Shown: in pieces, positions 43,879-51,751 of the stretch
Layout of the letters: every line of letters begins with the position of its first letter
How positions within the stretch are numbered: position 1 is the stretch's first letter
Notes under the pieces: generated by a model
What the model saw: the letters and a program-made list of their open reading frames with translations, nothing else
Database searches by the model: none
What the model was told of the DNA's origin: nothing
Translations under genes and position numbers: made by a program
Source: Hephaestia sp. MAHUQ-44
GTDB taxonomy: Bacteria; Pseudomonadota; Alphaproteobacteria; Sphingomonadales; Sphingomonadaceae
Reading direction: 5' to 3'
DNA length: 64,000 bases
Assembly: GCF_023806085.1 (NCBI RefSeq)
Contig: NZ_JAMSLX010000002.1
Span: 62,001 to 126,000 of the forward strand

Positions 43879-44969
43879 CAGCCGCGCGGCGCCGGATGGT
43901 GGCCGATGCCATCGGCATCGAACAGATGCGCGCGATCGGGCTGGACCGCGAGGCCGATCCGATCGCCCGGTCGCACCGCCGACAAGCCGCCATCCTCGGC
44001 GACGATCGGGGTGCCGTCATCGAGCGCGACGTGGAGCAGCGTGCGCTCGCCGAGCCGCTCGACCACCTGGACGCGCGCGGCGAGCGGGGCGCCGTCGAGC
44101 GCGGCGGGACGGATACATTCGGGGCGCAGGCCCAGCGTCATCGTGCCCGTGGGCAGGTCGGCGGTGGCGACGGCGGTGTCGACGGTCGCGCCGTTCGCCA
44201 GCCGCGCGCGGGCGCGGGCGCCGGCGGGCTCGACCGTAACCGGCAGCAGGTTGATCCTGGGCGATCCGACGAAGCTCGCGACGAATTCGGTGCGTGGGGT
44301 CAGATAGATGTCCATCGGGCTGCCGACCTGTTCGATCCCGCCCTGATTGAGCACGACGATCCGGTCGGCGAGCGTCATCGCCTCGACCTGATCGTGGGTG
44401 ACGAAGATCATCGTCGTGCCGAGCCGCTGGTGGAGCTGTGCGATCTCGAGCCGGGTGCGCATCCGAAGCGCGGCGTCGAGGTTCGACAGCGGCTCGTCGA
44501 GCAGGAATAGTTCGGGCTGCTTGACGATCGCGCGCGCGATCGCGACGCGCTGCTGCTGGCCACCCGAAAGCTGGGTTGATTTGCGATCGAGCAGGGTCGC
44601 GATTTCGAGCGCGTCGGCGGCTGCTGCCACGCGGCGCTCGATCTCGTCGGCGGGCACGCGCGCGTTGCGGAGGCCGAACGCCATATTCTCGCGCACGCTC
44701 ATATGCGGGTAGAGTGCGTAATTCTGGAACACCATCGCGACGCCGCGATCCCCCGGCGGCAGGCGATCGACGCGGCGCTCGCCGATGCGGATCTCGCCGC
44801 CATCGACGCTTTCGAGCCCCGCGATCATCCTGAGCAAGGTGGATTTGCCGCACCCCGAGGGGCCGAGAAACACGACGAACTCGCCCGCGCCGATCGTCAG
44901 CGACAGCCGATCGATCACGGTCGTCGCGCCGTAACGCTTGCTCACTCCGTCCAGCACGACGCCTGACAA
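43878..44969 (-). CDS. ABC sugar transporter ATPase (MalK/UgpC-like)
   Basis: A 363-residue ATPase with Walker A GPSGCGKST (36-44), Q-loop near 82, signature LSGGQQQR (134-141), Walker B LFLLDEP with Asp158/Glu159, and a C-terminal TOBE/OB regulatory domain as in MalK. The start is TTG at 44969, supported by a GGAGG site six bases upstream. It is first gene of the six-gene operon ATPase-MalF-MalG-binding protein-GH51-GntR. A TGTCTGAG operator lies 22 bases upstream of the start, within the likely promoter. Confidence 0.94.
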   Translation of the reverse strand: MSGVVLDGVSKRYGATTVIDRLSLTIGAGEFVVFLGPSGCGKSTLLRMIAGLESVDGGEIRIGERRVDRLPPGDRGVAMVFQNYALYPHMSVRENMAFGLRNARVPADEIERRVAAAADALEIATLLDRKSTQLSGGQQQRVAIARAIVKQPELFLLDEPLSNLDAALRMRTRLEIAQLHQRLGTTMIFVTHDQVEAMTLADRIVVLNQGGIEQVGSPMDIYLTPRTEFVASFVGSPRINLLPVTVEPAGARARARLANGATVDTAVATADLPTGTMTLGLRPECIRPAALDGAPLAARVQVVERLGERTLLHVALDDGTPIVAEDGGLSAVRPGDRIGLAVQPDRAHLFDADGIGHHPAPRG

Positions 44970-44990
44970 ACCGATCCTCCCCGCGCTTAT

Positions 44991-45002
44991 TTGTCTGAGT
45001 AA
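44991..45002 (+). promoter_or_regulatory. Candidate GntR operator, copy 4 (ABC operon)
   Basis: TTGTCTGAGTAA, matching copies 1 and 3 over the core and flanks. It is 22 bases before the TTG start of the ATPase gene, so a bound regulator would block transcription or early initiation of the operon that encodes the regulator itself. Confidence 0.65.
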
Positions 45003-45156
45003 TGAAGCCAGAGCGCAAGGACGTCAACCGCCAGATTTGCGGCGACGCCGAATTCGGCCGGTACGTCGAGGATCGGGCGGCGGCGGGGCGCCGCTTCGTC
45101 GCCGCGCGGGCGGGCGCCCGGAAAGACGAAGGGCGGCGTTTTTGCGGCTTACGGGC

Positions 45157-45837
45157 TCAGTCGGTGTGGAAGCGCGCCACGTCGCCGGGGGCGGCGCGTG
45201 GTGGACGGGCCTGGGCCGTGGGGTCCTGCTCGTCGGGATAGCCGAACGAGATGCCGAGCAAGAGCTTGCCCGGCTCGTCCTCGATCTTCAGCGTTTTGCG
45301 AATGATCGACGGGTAACCGCTGAGCGAGGCCTGAGGGCACGAACCGAGCCCCGCGGCGGCGAGCGCGAGCATGAAGGTCTGTGCGAATTTGCTGCAATCG
45401 GCCGCCTCGCGCACGCCGCCGTCGGCGGGCATGAACAGGAAGGCGGCGTGGGGCGCGCCGAAGAAGCTGAAGTTTTGCAGCATCGAGGCCGAGCGGGCCG
45501 CCTTGTCGTGACGATCGACGCCTTGCGTGTCGAACAGGCGGATCGCCGCATCGATCTGGCGCTCGCGGAATTGCCCTTCGTAGCGGGCGGCGGCGGTGAC
45601 CTCGTAATCGGGTGCGGTGCCCGACGCCACGGCGTCGGTCAGCGTCACGCGAAGCCGGTCGAGCGGCGCGCCGGATGCGATATGCAGCGTCCAGGGCTGG
45701 GTGTTGCAACTCGATGGTGTGGTGGTCGCGATCGCCACGACGCGTTCGATCAGCGCGCGGTCCGCGCGGTGCGGGAGAAATCCCCGCACCGCGCGCCTGC
45801 GCCGGGCGATCGCCTCAAAGAGATCGAGCTCGTCCAA
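45157..45837 (-). CDS. Nitroreductase family protein
   Basis: A flavoprotein of about 226 residues of the nitroreductase fold. It has an Arg-rich FMN phosphate segment (ARRRRAVRGFLP), TTPSSCNTQPWTLHI near 40-54, and GLGSCPQASLSGYPSIIRK near 165-183. These reduce nitro groups, quinones or flavins with NAD(P)H. The start is uncertain: a TTG at 45837, 8 bases after the preceding stop on the same strand, gives the natural N-terminus but has no clear ribosome site. It probably forms a two-gene unit with the Tat-exported protein upstream. Confidence 0.85.
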   Translation of the reverse strand: MDELDLFEAIARRRRAVRGFLPHRADRALIERVVAIATTTPSSCNTQPWTLHIASGAPLDRLRVTLTDAVASGTAPDYEVTAAARYEGQFRERQIDAAIRLFDTQGVDRHDKAARSASMLQNFSFFGAPHAAFLFMPADGGVREAADCSKFAQTFMLALAAAGLGSCPQASLSGYPSIIRKTLKIEDEPGKLLLGISFGYPDEQDPTAQARPPRAAPGDVARFHTD

Positions 45838-45845
45838 TGCTGCCG

Positions 45846-47045
45846 TCAGGCTTTGGAGTTCGATGCGTCGTGGTGCGTCACCTGTCCGATGCCGCCCGAC
45901 GATCCCCAATGGCCGCCCTTGCGCACGCGAATGCCGATGCTGCGCGTTTCGGAGATGAAGCGGCTGTCGGTGGTGAAGCGGGTATAGCCGCCGAGCACAT
46001 GTGCCTTGTCATGCGTTGCGTGGAGCACGAGCGGACGGTGCTCGTTGATGCGCGTATAGCCGTAATCGCCGACGGTGCCGCCCGCGAGCGCGACGAATTC
46101 CTTGAGGTTGGTTTCCTGTTCGCCGACCTCGGCCGTCACGTTCGACACGCGCAGGCGGCTTTTGACGCCCGCGGTTTTCCACCCCTTCATCGGTTCATTG
46201 TTGCGCGCATTGCGCGTCCTGTCGCGCGGCCCGTAACCGAAGTCCACGCTCGCCGTGCGGGTGCCCACCGGCAAGCGTTGTTCGAACGACCCGCGGCCCT
46301 TGCTGCGATCGTCGAGCAGCGTTTCGTCGCGATAGCCGAACGCCGCGAGATAGCCTTCGCTGGCCAGCCGCGCGGTGGTTTCGGCATCGGGATGGGGATC
46401 GCCTTCGTAGCCGCGTTCGTGAATGATCGTCGATACCATCTCGATCGCCCAGCGGCCGTCGTTGTTGGTGACGGTGTAGATCCCCTCGCAATCGAACAGT
46501 TTGTCGCCCTCGGGCTTGTAGCGCGTGAACCCGAGCGAGAACACGCCGCCGACCGGGCAGTAGAGGTGGACGTTGATCGATTCGAGCAGATCGTATGAGT
46601 TCGGGGAGATCTGTGTCGGGCCGCGGCCGGTCGCGTTCAGCGTCGGTGGCGGAGTGCGCAAGAACTCGGCTTCGCTCTGATAGACGAGCGGTTCGATCTG
46701 TTCGTAAATCGCGAACGGGAAGTGCAGCGTCTTGGCGATCCCGGCGACATCGCGCTGGTTGAGCGCGGTGAAATATTCCATCACGAGCCGAAGCCCTTCG
46801 GTCACCGGTGCGGCGAACGAAACCGGGAAACGCGAATCGGATTGGCCGCCGGGGAGCAGGCCCTTGGGTTTTGGAAAGTCGGTGCCCGTCTGGGCGATCG
46901 CGGCGCCCATCGGCAGGATCAGTCCGGCACCGAGCGTCGCGCCGGCAAGGCCGACCGCGCCGCTATTCCTGAAGAATTCGCGCCGCCCGATGCCATGATC
47001 GATGTCGCGCGATCCCGCCTGATCCAATCCATGTTTGAAAGTCAT
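45846..47045 (-). CDS. Tat-exported protein with NTF2/SnoaL-like region
   Basis: A 399-residue protein without assigned function. The Tat signal is clear (GRREFFRNSGAVGLAGATLG). A segment at about 105-200 (RLVMEYFTALNQRDVAGIAKTL, then GRWAIEMVST) looks like an NTF2/SnoaL-type cone fold, with a possible second copy toward the C-terminus. The ATG at 47045 has a GAGAGGG site; upstream codons are not conserved in character. It is divergent from a TonB receptor and followed by the nitroreductase, so it probably acts in the periplasm on the receptor's substrate. Confidence 0.7.
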   Translation of the reverse strand: MTFKHGLDQAGSRDIDHGIGRREFFRNSGAVGLAGATLGAGLILPMGAAIAQTGTDFPKPKGLLPGGQSDSRFPVSFAAPVTEGLRLVMEYFTALNQRDVAGIAKTLHFPFAIYEQIEPLVYQSEAEFLRTPPPTLNATGRGPTQISPNSYDLLESINVHLYCPVGGVFSLGFTRYKPEGDKLFDCEGIYTVTNNDGRWAIEMVSTIIHERGYEGDPHPDAETTARLASEGYLAAFGYRDETLLDDRSKGRGSFEQRLPVGTRTASVDFGYGPRDRTRNARNNEPMKGWKTAGVKSRLRVSNVTAEVGEQETNLKEFVALAGGTVGDYGYTRINEHRPLVLHATHDKAHVLGGYTRFTTDSRFISETRSIGIRVRKGGHWGSSGGIGQVTHHDASNSKA

Positions 47046-47337
47046 GAAGTTGCCCTCTCCCTGGTGTCGTTCCCTCAAGACTAGCACCGGAATGGCGGGC
47101 GCCTCAGGAATAATGCTCATCGACCCATGCGGATAGCGAATGATCCTCGCCGTAGCGTCAGGCTGGACGCCCCATGCAGCGGAGTCACCGTAGGTGCCGC
47201 CCGAAACGCGGCGATCCGATCGCGTACGGCGGGGGATCATCATTCATCGAGGTCATCATTTCATACAGATTAATCGTGAGGCTTCGTCCAAACCTGACCC
47301 TAAGGTTCAAAAAAAATGCGGTGAGGGAGAGGATGTC
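47046..47337. promoter_or_regulatory. Divergent gap between Tat protein and TonB receptor
   Basis: 292 bases that must contain both promoters. The part nearest the receptor is AT-richer (ATTAATCG at about 47268, a run of A at 47309) and ends in the GAGGGAGAGGA ribosome site. No copy of the TGTCTGAG motif and no clear palindrome was seen, so regulation differs from the arabinan locus. Confidence 0.5.
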
Positions 47338-50130
47338 ATGAGGCGGAAGCATAATTTTTACGAGGGCCCCTCGGCGATCGCGCTTGCTCTGATGCTGAGC
47401 GCGGGGCCGGCGTTCGCGCAGGATGCCGATCAGGCCGAGCAACTCAGTTCAACCGGGGCCGACGCGATCGTGGTCACCGGCACGCGTATCACCTCGGGTT
47501 TCACGGCGCCGACCCCGGTCACGGTCCAGAGCACCGACGAATTGCTCACCGCCGCGCCCGGCACGCTCGCCGACGGGCTCAACCAGCTTCCGCAATTCCG
47601 TGGTTCGGACGTTCCCCAGGCCGGCGGGGTCTCCGCCAACGGGGCGGCGGGCGCGAACCTGCTCAACCTGCGTAACCTTGGAGCTGAACGGAACCTCGTG
47701 TTGCTCAACGGGCGGCGCGTGGTTGCGGGCACCGATCAGGGCGCGACCGACATCAACACCTTGCCGCAGAGCCTTGTCTCGCGGGTCGAGGTGGTGACCG
47801 GCGGCGCCTCCGCCGCTTACGGGTCCGATGCCGTCGCAGGGGTAGTGAACTTCGTCCTCGATACCGACTTCGAAGGGCTGAAGGGGGCGATTCAGGCGGG
47901 CATTTCGCAATATGGCGATGCCGGATCGCAAAAGGCGTCGCTGACAGCAGGCAAGAGCCTGGGGCGCGGGCATATCCTCGCGAGCGTCGAATATTATACC
48001 AATTCGGGGATTGGCCCGTACGAAAGCGATCGTCGCTGGAATGCGCGCGGATCGGGAATCCTGCCCAATTCCGGCCCCGGTCCGGCGCGGCTGATCGTCG
48101 CTGACGGCGCGGTGGTGTCCAATTCGACCTTCGGTGGCCTGATCACCGCGGGGCCGCTCGCCGGCACCCAGTTCCTGCCCGATGGAACGCCGGCACCGTT
48201 TGCATTCGGCACCGTCCGTTCGGCGAGCTTCATGCTGGGGGGCGACGGCATCCGCAACGATCGCAACATCTCGGCGGGCACCGAGCGTTTCACCGCGTTC
48301 CTGCGCAGTGATTACGACCTGAACGACGATCTCAACGTCTTCATCGAGGGCAATTACGGCAAGGCGAAGTCCAATTGGGACCAATATTACAATTATACCT
48401 ACGCCACCGCCGCGCCCACGATCTACGCCAACAACGCCTTCCTGCCCGATGTCATCCGCGATCGGATGGTGAATGACGGCATCGCCTCGTTCCGGCTTGG
48501 CCGCATCCATTCCGAAAGCATGATCCGGGCCGAGAATGAGAAGGAAATGTGGCGCGTGGCGACGGGCTTCACCGCGACGCCGGGCGCCTGGACGATCGAC
48601 GGTTATTATACCCATGGCGAGAACGAGATCCGGATCACCAATTTCGACGTGCTCCATAATCGCCGCTTTTATGCGGCGATCGACGCGGTCGAAGATCCAA
48701 CCAGCGGCAAGATCGTCTGCCGCTCGACCTTGTCGGGCTATGATCCCGGCTGCGTGCCGTTCAATCCATTTGGCGCGGGCGCCCCTTCGGCAGAGGCGCT
48801 GGCCTATATCGTCGGCGACGAATGGCGGAACCTGAGCCTGCGGCAGGATGTCGTCGCGCTGACCGTCCAACGCCCGCTTTTCGCCTTATGGTCCGATCCG
48901 ATCACGCTGGCTGCGGGCGTCGAATATCGTTCCGAATCGGCCCGCCAGACGACCTCGGCCAATACCGCGGAAATCGTCGATTATACCGGCATTCGTGGGG
49001 GCCCTGCGGGACTCGTGGGGCGCGTAGGCCCGTTCATCGTCGGCAATCCGCAGCCGCTGGCGGGATCGTTCGATATCAAGGAGGGCTTCCTCGAAATCGC
49101 CGCGCCGATCGCCCGGCACGCGCCGATGGTCGAATTGCTCGAACTCAACGCCGCGGTGCGCGTTGCCGATTACAGCACCAGCGGCACGGTGGTGACGTGG
49201 AAGCTCGGCGCCAATTACATGCCGATCTCCGGCCTGCGTTTCCGCGCCACCCGGTCACGCGACATTCGCGGGCCGAACGTCGCCGAACTGTTTACCGGCG
49301 GCAGCCAGGGGATCGGCACCGCCCGGCATCCGATCACCGGTGATACGGTCGACGTCGTCACGCTGACGCGCGGCAATCCCAACCTCAGCCCTGAAAAGGC
49401 CGATACGCTGACGGCGGGTGTGGTGGTGGAGCCCGCTTTCATCCGCGGTTTCCGCGCCTCGGTCGATTATTACAATATCGATATCAAGGGCGCGATCGCC
49501 AGCCTTGGCCGGCAGGAAACGATGGACGAATGCTATCTGCGGAACAATCAGACCGCGTGCGACAACATTACCATCGTTGCGGGGACAAATTACCGGATCG
49601 ATCTTCCCAACCTCAACCTCGATGCGCTCAAGCTGAGCGGGATCGATTTCGAGATCGATTATCGCGTTCCGTTCCTAGGCGGGCAACTCGGCCTGTCGGC
49701 GCTGGCCAATTACCAGTGGCAGTTCGCGCGTACGACACCGGGATCGATCTCGATCAACCGGGCGGGGGAGGTCGGCCTTTCGGACAACCCCGAGTGGAAG
49801 GGGACGCTCACCGCGAGTTACAAGACCGGCCCGTTCGAGTTGAGCTGGAAGCAACGCTACATCCACAAGGGCAAATATGACGTCACCTTCGTCGAGGGCG
49901 TCGACATCAACGACAATAGCATCCCGGCGGTCTGGTATTCCGATCTTGCCGCGCGCTTCCGGGTGGGGGCGGACGAGCAGCACGAATTCTTCCTGACCGT
50001 GAACAACCTGTTCAATCGCGATCCGCCGCTCTCACCACGCGTGTCGGGCACGCATCTGAGCTGGTCCAACTATTCGGTTTACGACGCGATCGGTCGCTAT
50101 GCCACCGCGGGCTTCCGCTTCCGGTTCTGA
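47338..50130 (+). CDS. TonB-dependent receptor
   Basis: A 930-residue receptor. It has a signal peptide (IALALMLSAGPAFAQ), a TonB-box-like DAIVVTGTRI, and a plug with TLADGLNQLPQFRGS, NLRNLGAERNLVLLNGRR and VEVVTGGASAAYGSDAVAGVVNFVL, a subtype common in sphingomonads. The barrel ends in GFRFRF with a terminal Phe. It is the same subtype as the truncated receptor at the window start (similar NPNLSPEKADTLTAG region), not the arabinan receptor type. The substrate is unknown; downstream acyl-CoA genes suggest an organic acid or degradation product. Confidence 0.93.
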   Translation: MRRKHNFYEGPSAIALALMLSAGPAFAQDADQAEQLSSTGADAIVVTGTRITSGFTAPTPVTVQSTDELLTAAPGTLADGLNQLPQFRGSDVPQAGGVSANGAAGANLLNLRNLGAERNLVLLNGRRVVAGTDQGATDINTLPQSLVSRVEVVTGGASAAYGSDAVAGVVNFVLDTDFEGLKGAIQAGISQYGDAGSQKASLTAGKSLGRGHILASVEYYTNSGIGPYESDRRWNARGSGILPNSGPGPARLIVADGAVVSNSTFGGLITAGPLAGTQFLPDGTPAPFAFGTVRSASFMLGGDGIRNDRNISAGTERFTAFLRSDYDLNDDLNVFIEGNYGKAKSNWDQYYNYTYATAAPTIYANNAFLPDVIRDRMVNDGIASFRLGRIHSESMIRAENEKEMWRVATGFTATPGAWTIDGYYTHGENEIRITNFDVLHNRRFYAAIDAVEDPTSGKIVCRSTLSGYDPGCVPFNPFGAGAPSAEALAYIVGDEWRNLSLRQDVVALTVQRPLFALWSDPITLAAGVEYRSESARQTTSANTAEIVDYTGIRGGPAGLVGRVGPFIVGNPQPLAGSFDIKEGFLEIAAPIARHAPMVELLELNAAVRVADYSTSGTVVTWKLGANYMPISGLRFRATRSRDIRGPNVAELFTGGSQGIGTARHPITGDTVDVVTLTRGNPNLSPEKADTLTAGVVVEPAFIRGFRASVDYYNIDIKGAIASLGRQETMDECYLRNNQTACDNITIVAGTNYRIDLPNLNLDALKLSGIDFEIDYRVPFLGGQLGLSALANYQWQFARTTPGSISINRAGEVGLSDNPEWKGTLTASYKTGPFELSWKQRYIHKGKYDVTFVEGVDINDNSIPAVWYSDLAARFRVGADEQHEFFLTVNNLFNRDPPLSPRVSGTHLSWSNYSVYDAIGRYATAGFRFRF

Positions 50131-50311
50131 TCGTCGCCTTGCGTATCCGGTGTGGAGGAAAGGGAAATTTATGACCGAAGCACCGGGTTCATCGGCTGCT
50201 TTTCCAGCGCATTCGTGTCGCGAGCAAGGTCTTTGTCCGGGCCATCCCAGTCGCATGATCGCGTCCCGCGATCGCACCACGGCCTTGCCGGCCCGGTGAA
50301 GTTTCGGCTGC

Positions 50312-50334
50312 GGCGCGCCCTTCACGGGCGCGCC
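50312..50334 (+). terminator. Hairpin downstream of the TonB receptor
   Basis: A perfect 9-bp stem (GGCGCGCCC at 50312-50320, GGGCGCGCC at 50326-50334) with a 5-base loop, about 180 bases after the receptor stop and 26 before the next gene. The following sequence is only moderately T-rich. Confidence 0.5.
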
Positions 50335-50359
50335 GGGCACTTCTTGAGTACAATCAGTG

Positions 50360-51625
50360 ATGCATGAAAATTCGAATGCCGGTCCGTCGGACCGGCGGCG
50401 CGGCGGCCGTCAACCAGACGACGCCGACCGACGTGAGACCAGGGCCGGCCCTGTGGCGCGGTTTGTCGATCAGACATATCTCGAATGGCCGTTCTTCGAG
50501 GATCACCACCGCCGGCTCGCCGTCGAACTGGAGGAATGGTGCCGCACCGAACTGGCGGCGCATTCGCCTGACGAACGCGATATCGACGGTGCGTGTCGCA
50601 GGCTGGTGGCAGCGCTCGCGGCCGGAGGATGGCTTCGTTACGTCGCGCCCGCCGCTTATGGCGGTATCTTCGATGAACTCGACGTCCGCTCGCTGTGCAT
50701 CATCCGCCAGATTCTCGCCTTCCATTCGGGACTGGCGGATTTCGCCTTCGCGATGCAGGGGCTGGGTTCGGGCACGATCAGCCTTGCGGGCAGCGATGCC
50801 CAGAAGCAGGCTTATCTGCCCGCCGTGGTGCGCGGCGACAAGATCGCCGCCTTCGCGATGACCGAGGCGCATAGCGGCTCCGATGTCGCCAATATGGAAA
50901 CCCGCGCCGAACTGCGCGAGGGGCGGTATCGCATCAACGGCGAAAAGACCTTCATCTCGAACGGGGGCATCGCCGATTTCTACGTCCTGTTCGCGCGCAC
51001 CGGAGAGGCGCCGGGGGCGAAGGGCGTCTCGGCCTTCGTCATCGATGCCGACGCGCCGGGGCTCGAGATCGTCGAGCGGATCGAGGTGATTGCGCCGCAT
51101 CCGCTGGCGCGGATCGGCTTTCAGGATTGTGTCCTCGAACAAGATGCGCTGATCGGCGAGGCGGGGCGTGGCTTCGCCAATGCGATGACGACACTCGATA
51201 TCTTCCGATCGACGGTGGGGGCCGCCGCCTTGGGCTTTTCGCGCCGGGCGCTGCACGAGGCGACCGGGCGGGCGCAATCGCGCCATCTGTTCGGCGCGTC
51301 GCTGGCGTCGAACCCGATCACCCAGTCGCGGCTGGCGGAAATGGTGGCGGAGGTCGATGCGTCGGCGCTGCTCATCTACCGCGCGGCATGGACGCATGAT
51401 GTGGCGCGGCGCGAGAACAGTCGCGAGGCGGCGATCGCCAAACTCCATGCGACCGAGGCCGCGCAGGGGGTGATCGACAAGGCCGTGCAGATGTTTGGCG
51501 GGCTCGGCGTGGTCAAGGGCGAGCCGGTGGAAAGCCTGTACCGCGAAATCCGCGCGCTGCGGATCTATGAGGGCGCGTCCGAAGTGCAGAAAGTGGTGAT
51601 CGCACGCCGCCATCTGCGCGGGTGA
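50360..51625 (+). CDS. Acyl-CoA dehydrogenase family protein
   Basis: A 421-residue flavoprotein. FAD-binding segments are [17 protein letters not shown] and [19 protein letters not shown]. The C-terminal domain has [20 protein letters not shown]. The catalytic base position is Glu404 ([13 protein letters not shown]). It introduces a double bond at C2-C3 of an acyl-CoA; the substrate is not evident. ATG 50360 is used; a GTG three bases earlier is equivalent, and the first 35 residues are Arg/Asp-rich, so translation could start later. It precedes the MFS gene. Confidence 0.88.
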   Translation: MHENSNAGPSDRRRGGRQPDDADRRETRAGPVARFVDQTYLEWPFFEDHHRRLAVELEEWCRTELAAHSPDERDIDGACRRLVAALAAGGWLRYVAPAAYGGIFDELDVRSLCIIRQILAFHSGLADFAFAMQGLGSGTISLAGSDAQKQAYLPAVVRGDKIAAFAMTEAHSGSDVANMETRAELREGRYRINGEKTFISNGGIADFYVLFARTGEAPGAKGVSAFVIDADAPGLEIVERIEVIAPHPLARIGFQDCVLEQDALIGEAGRGFANAMTTLDIFRSTVGAAALGFSRRALHEATGRAQSRHLFGASLASNPITQSRLAEMVAEVDASALLIYRAAWTHDVARRENSREAAIAKLHATEAAQGVIDKAVQMFGGLGVVKGEPVESLYREIRALRIYEGASEVQKVVIARRHLRG

Positions 51626-51751
51626 GCGCGCGGGCGAGGCTCATCGATCGATCCATTCGGCAGGATCATGAACCCAGTCCAACTTTTTGTGAGATTTCTC
51701 GGGCGGGGTTTGCGACCTTGCCGACCGAACGGCCATTGGAGGGGATGACGA

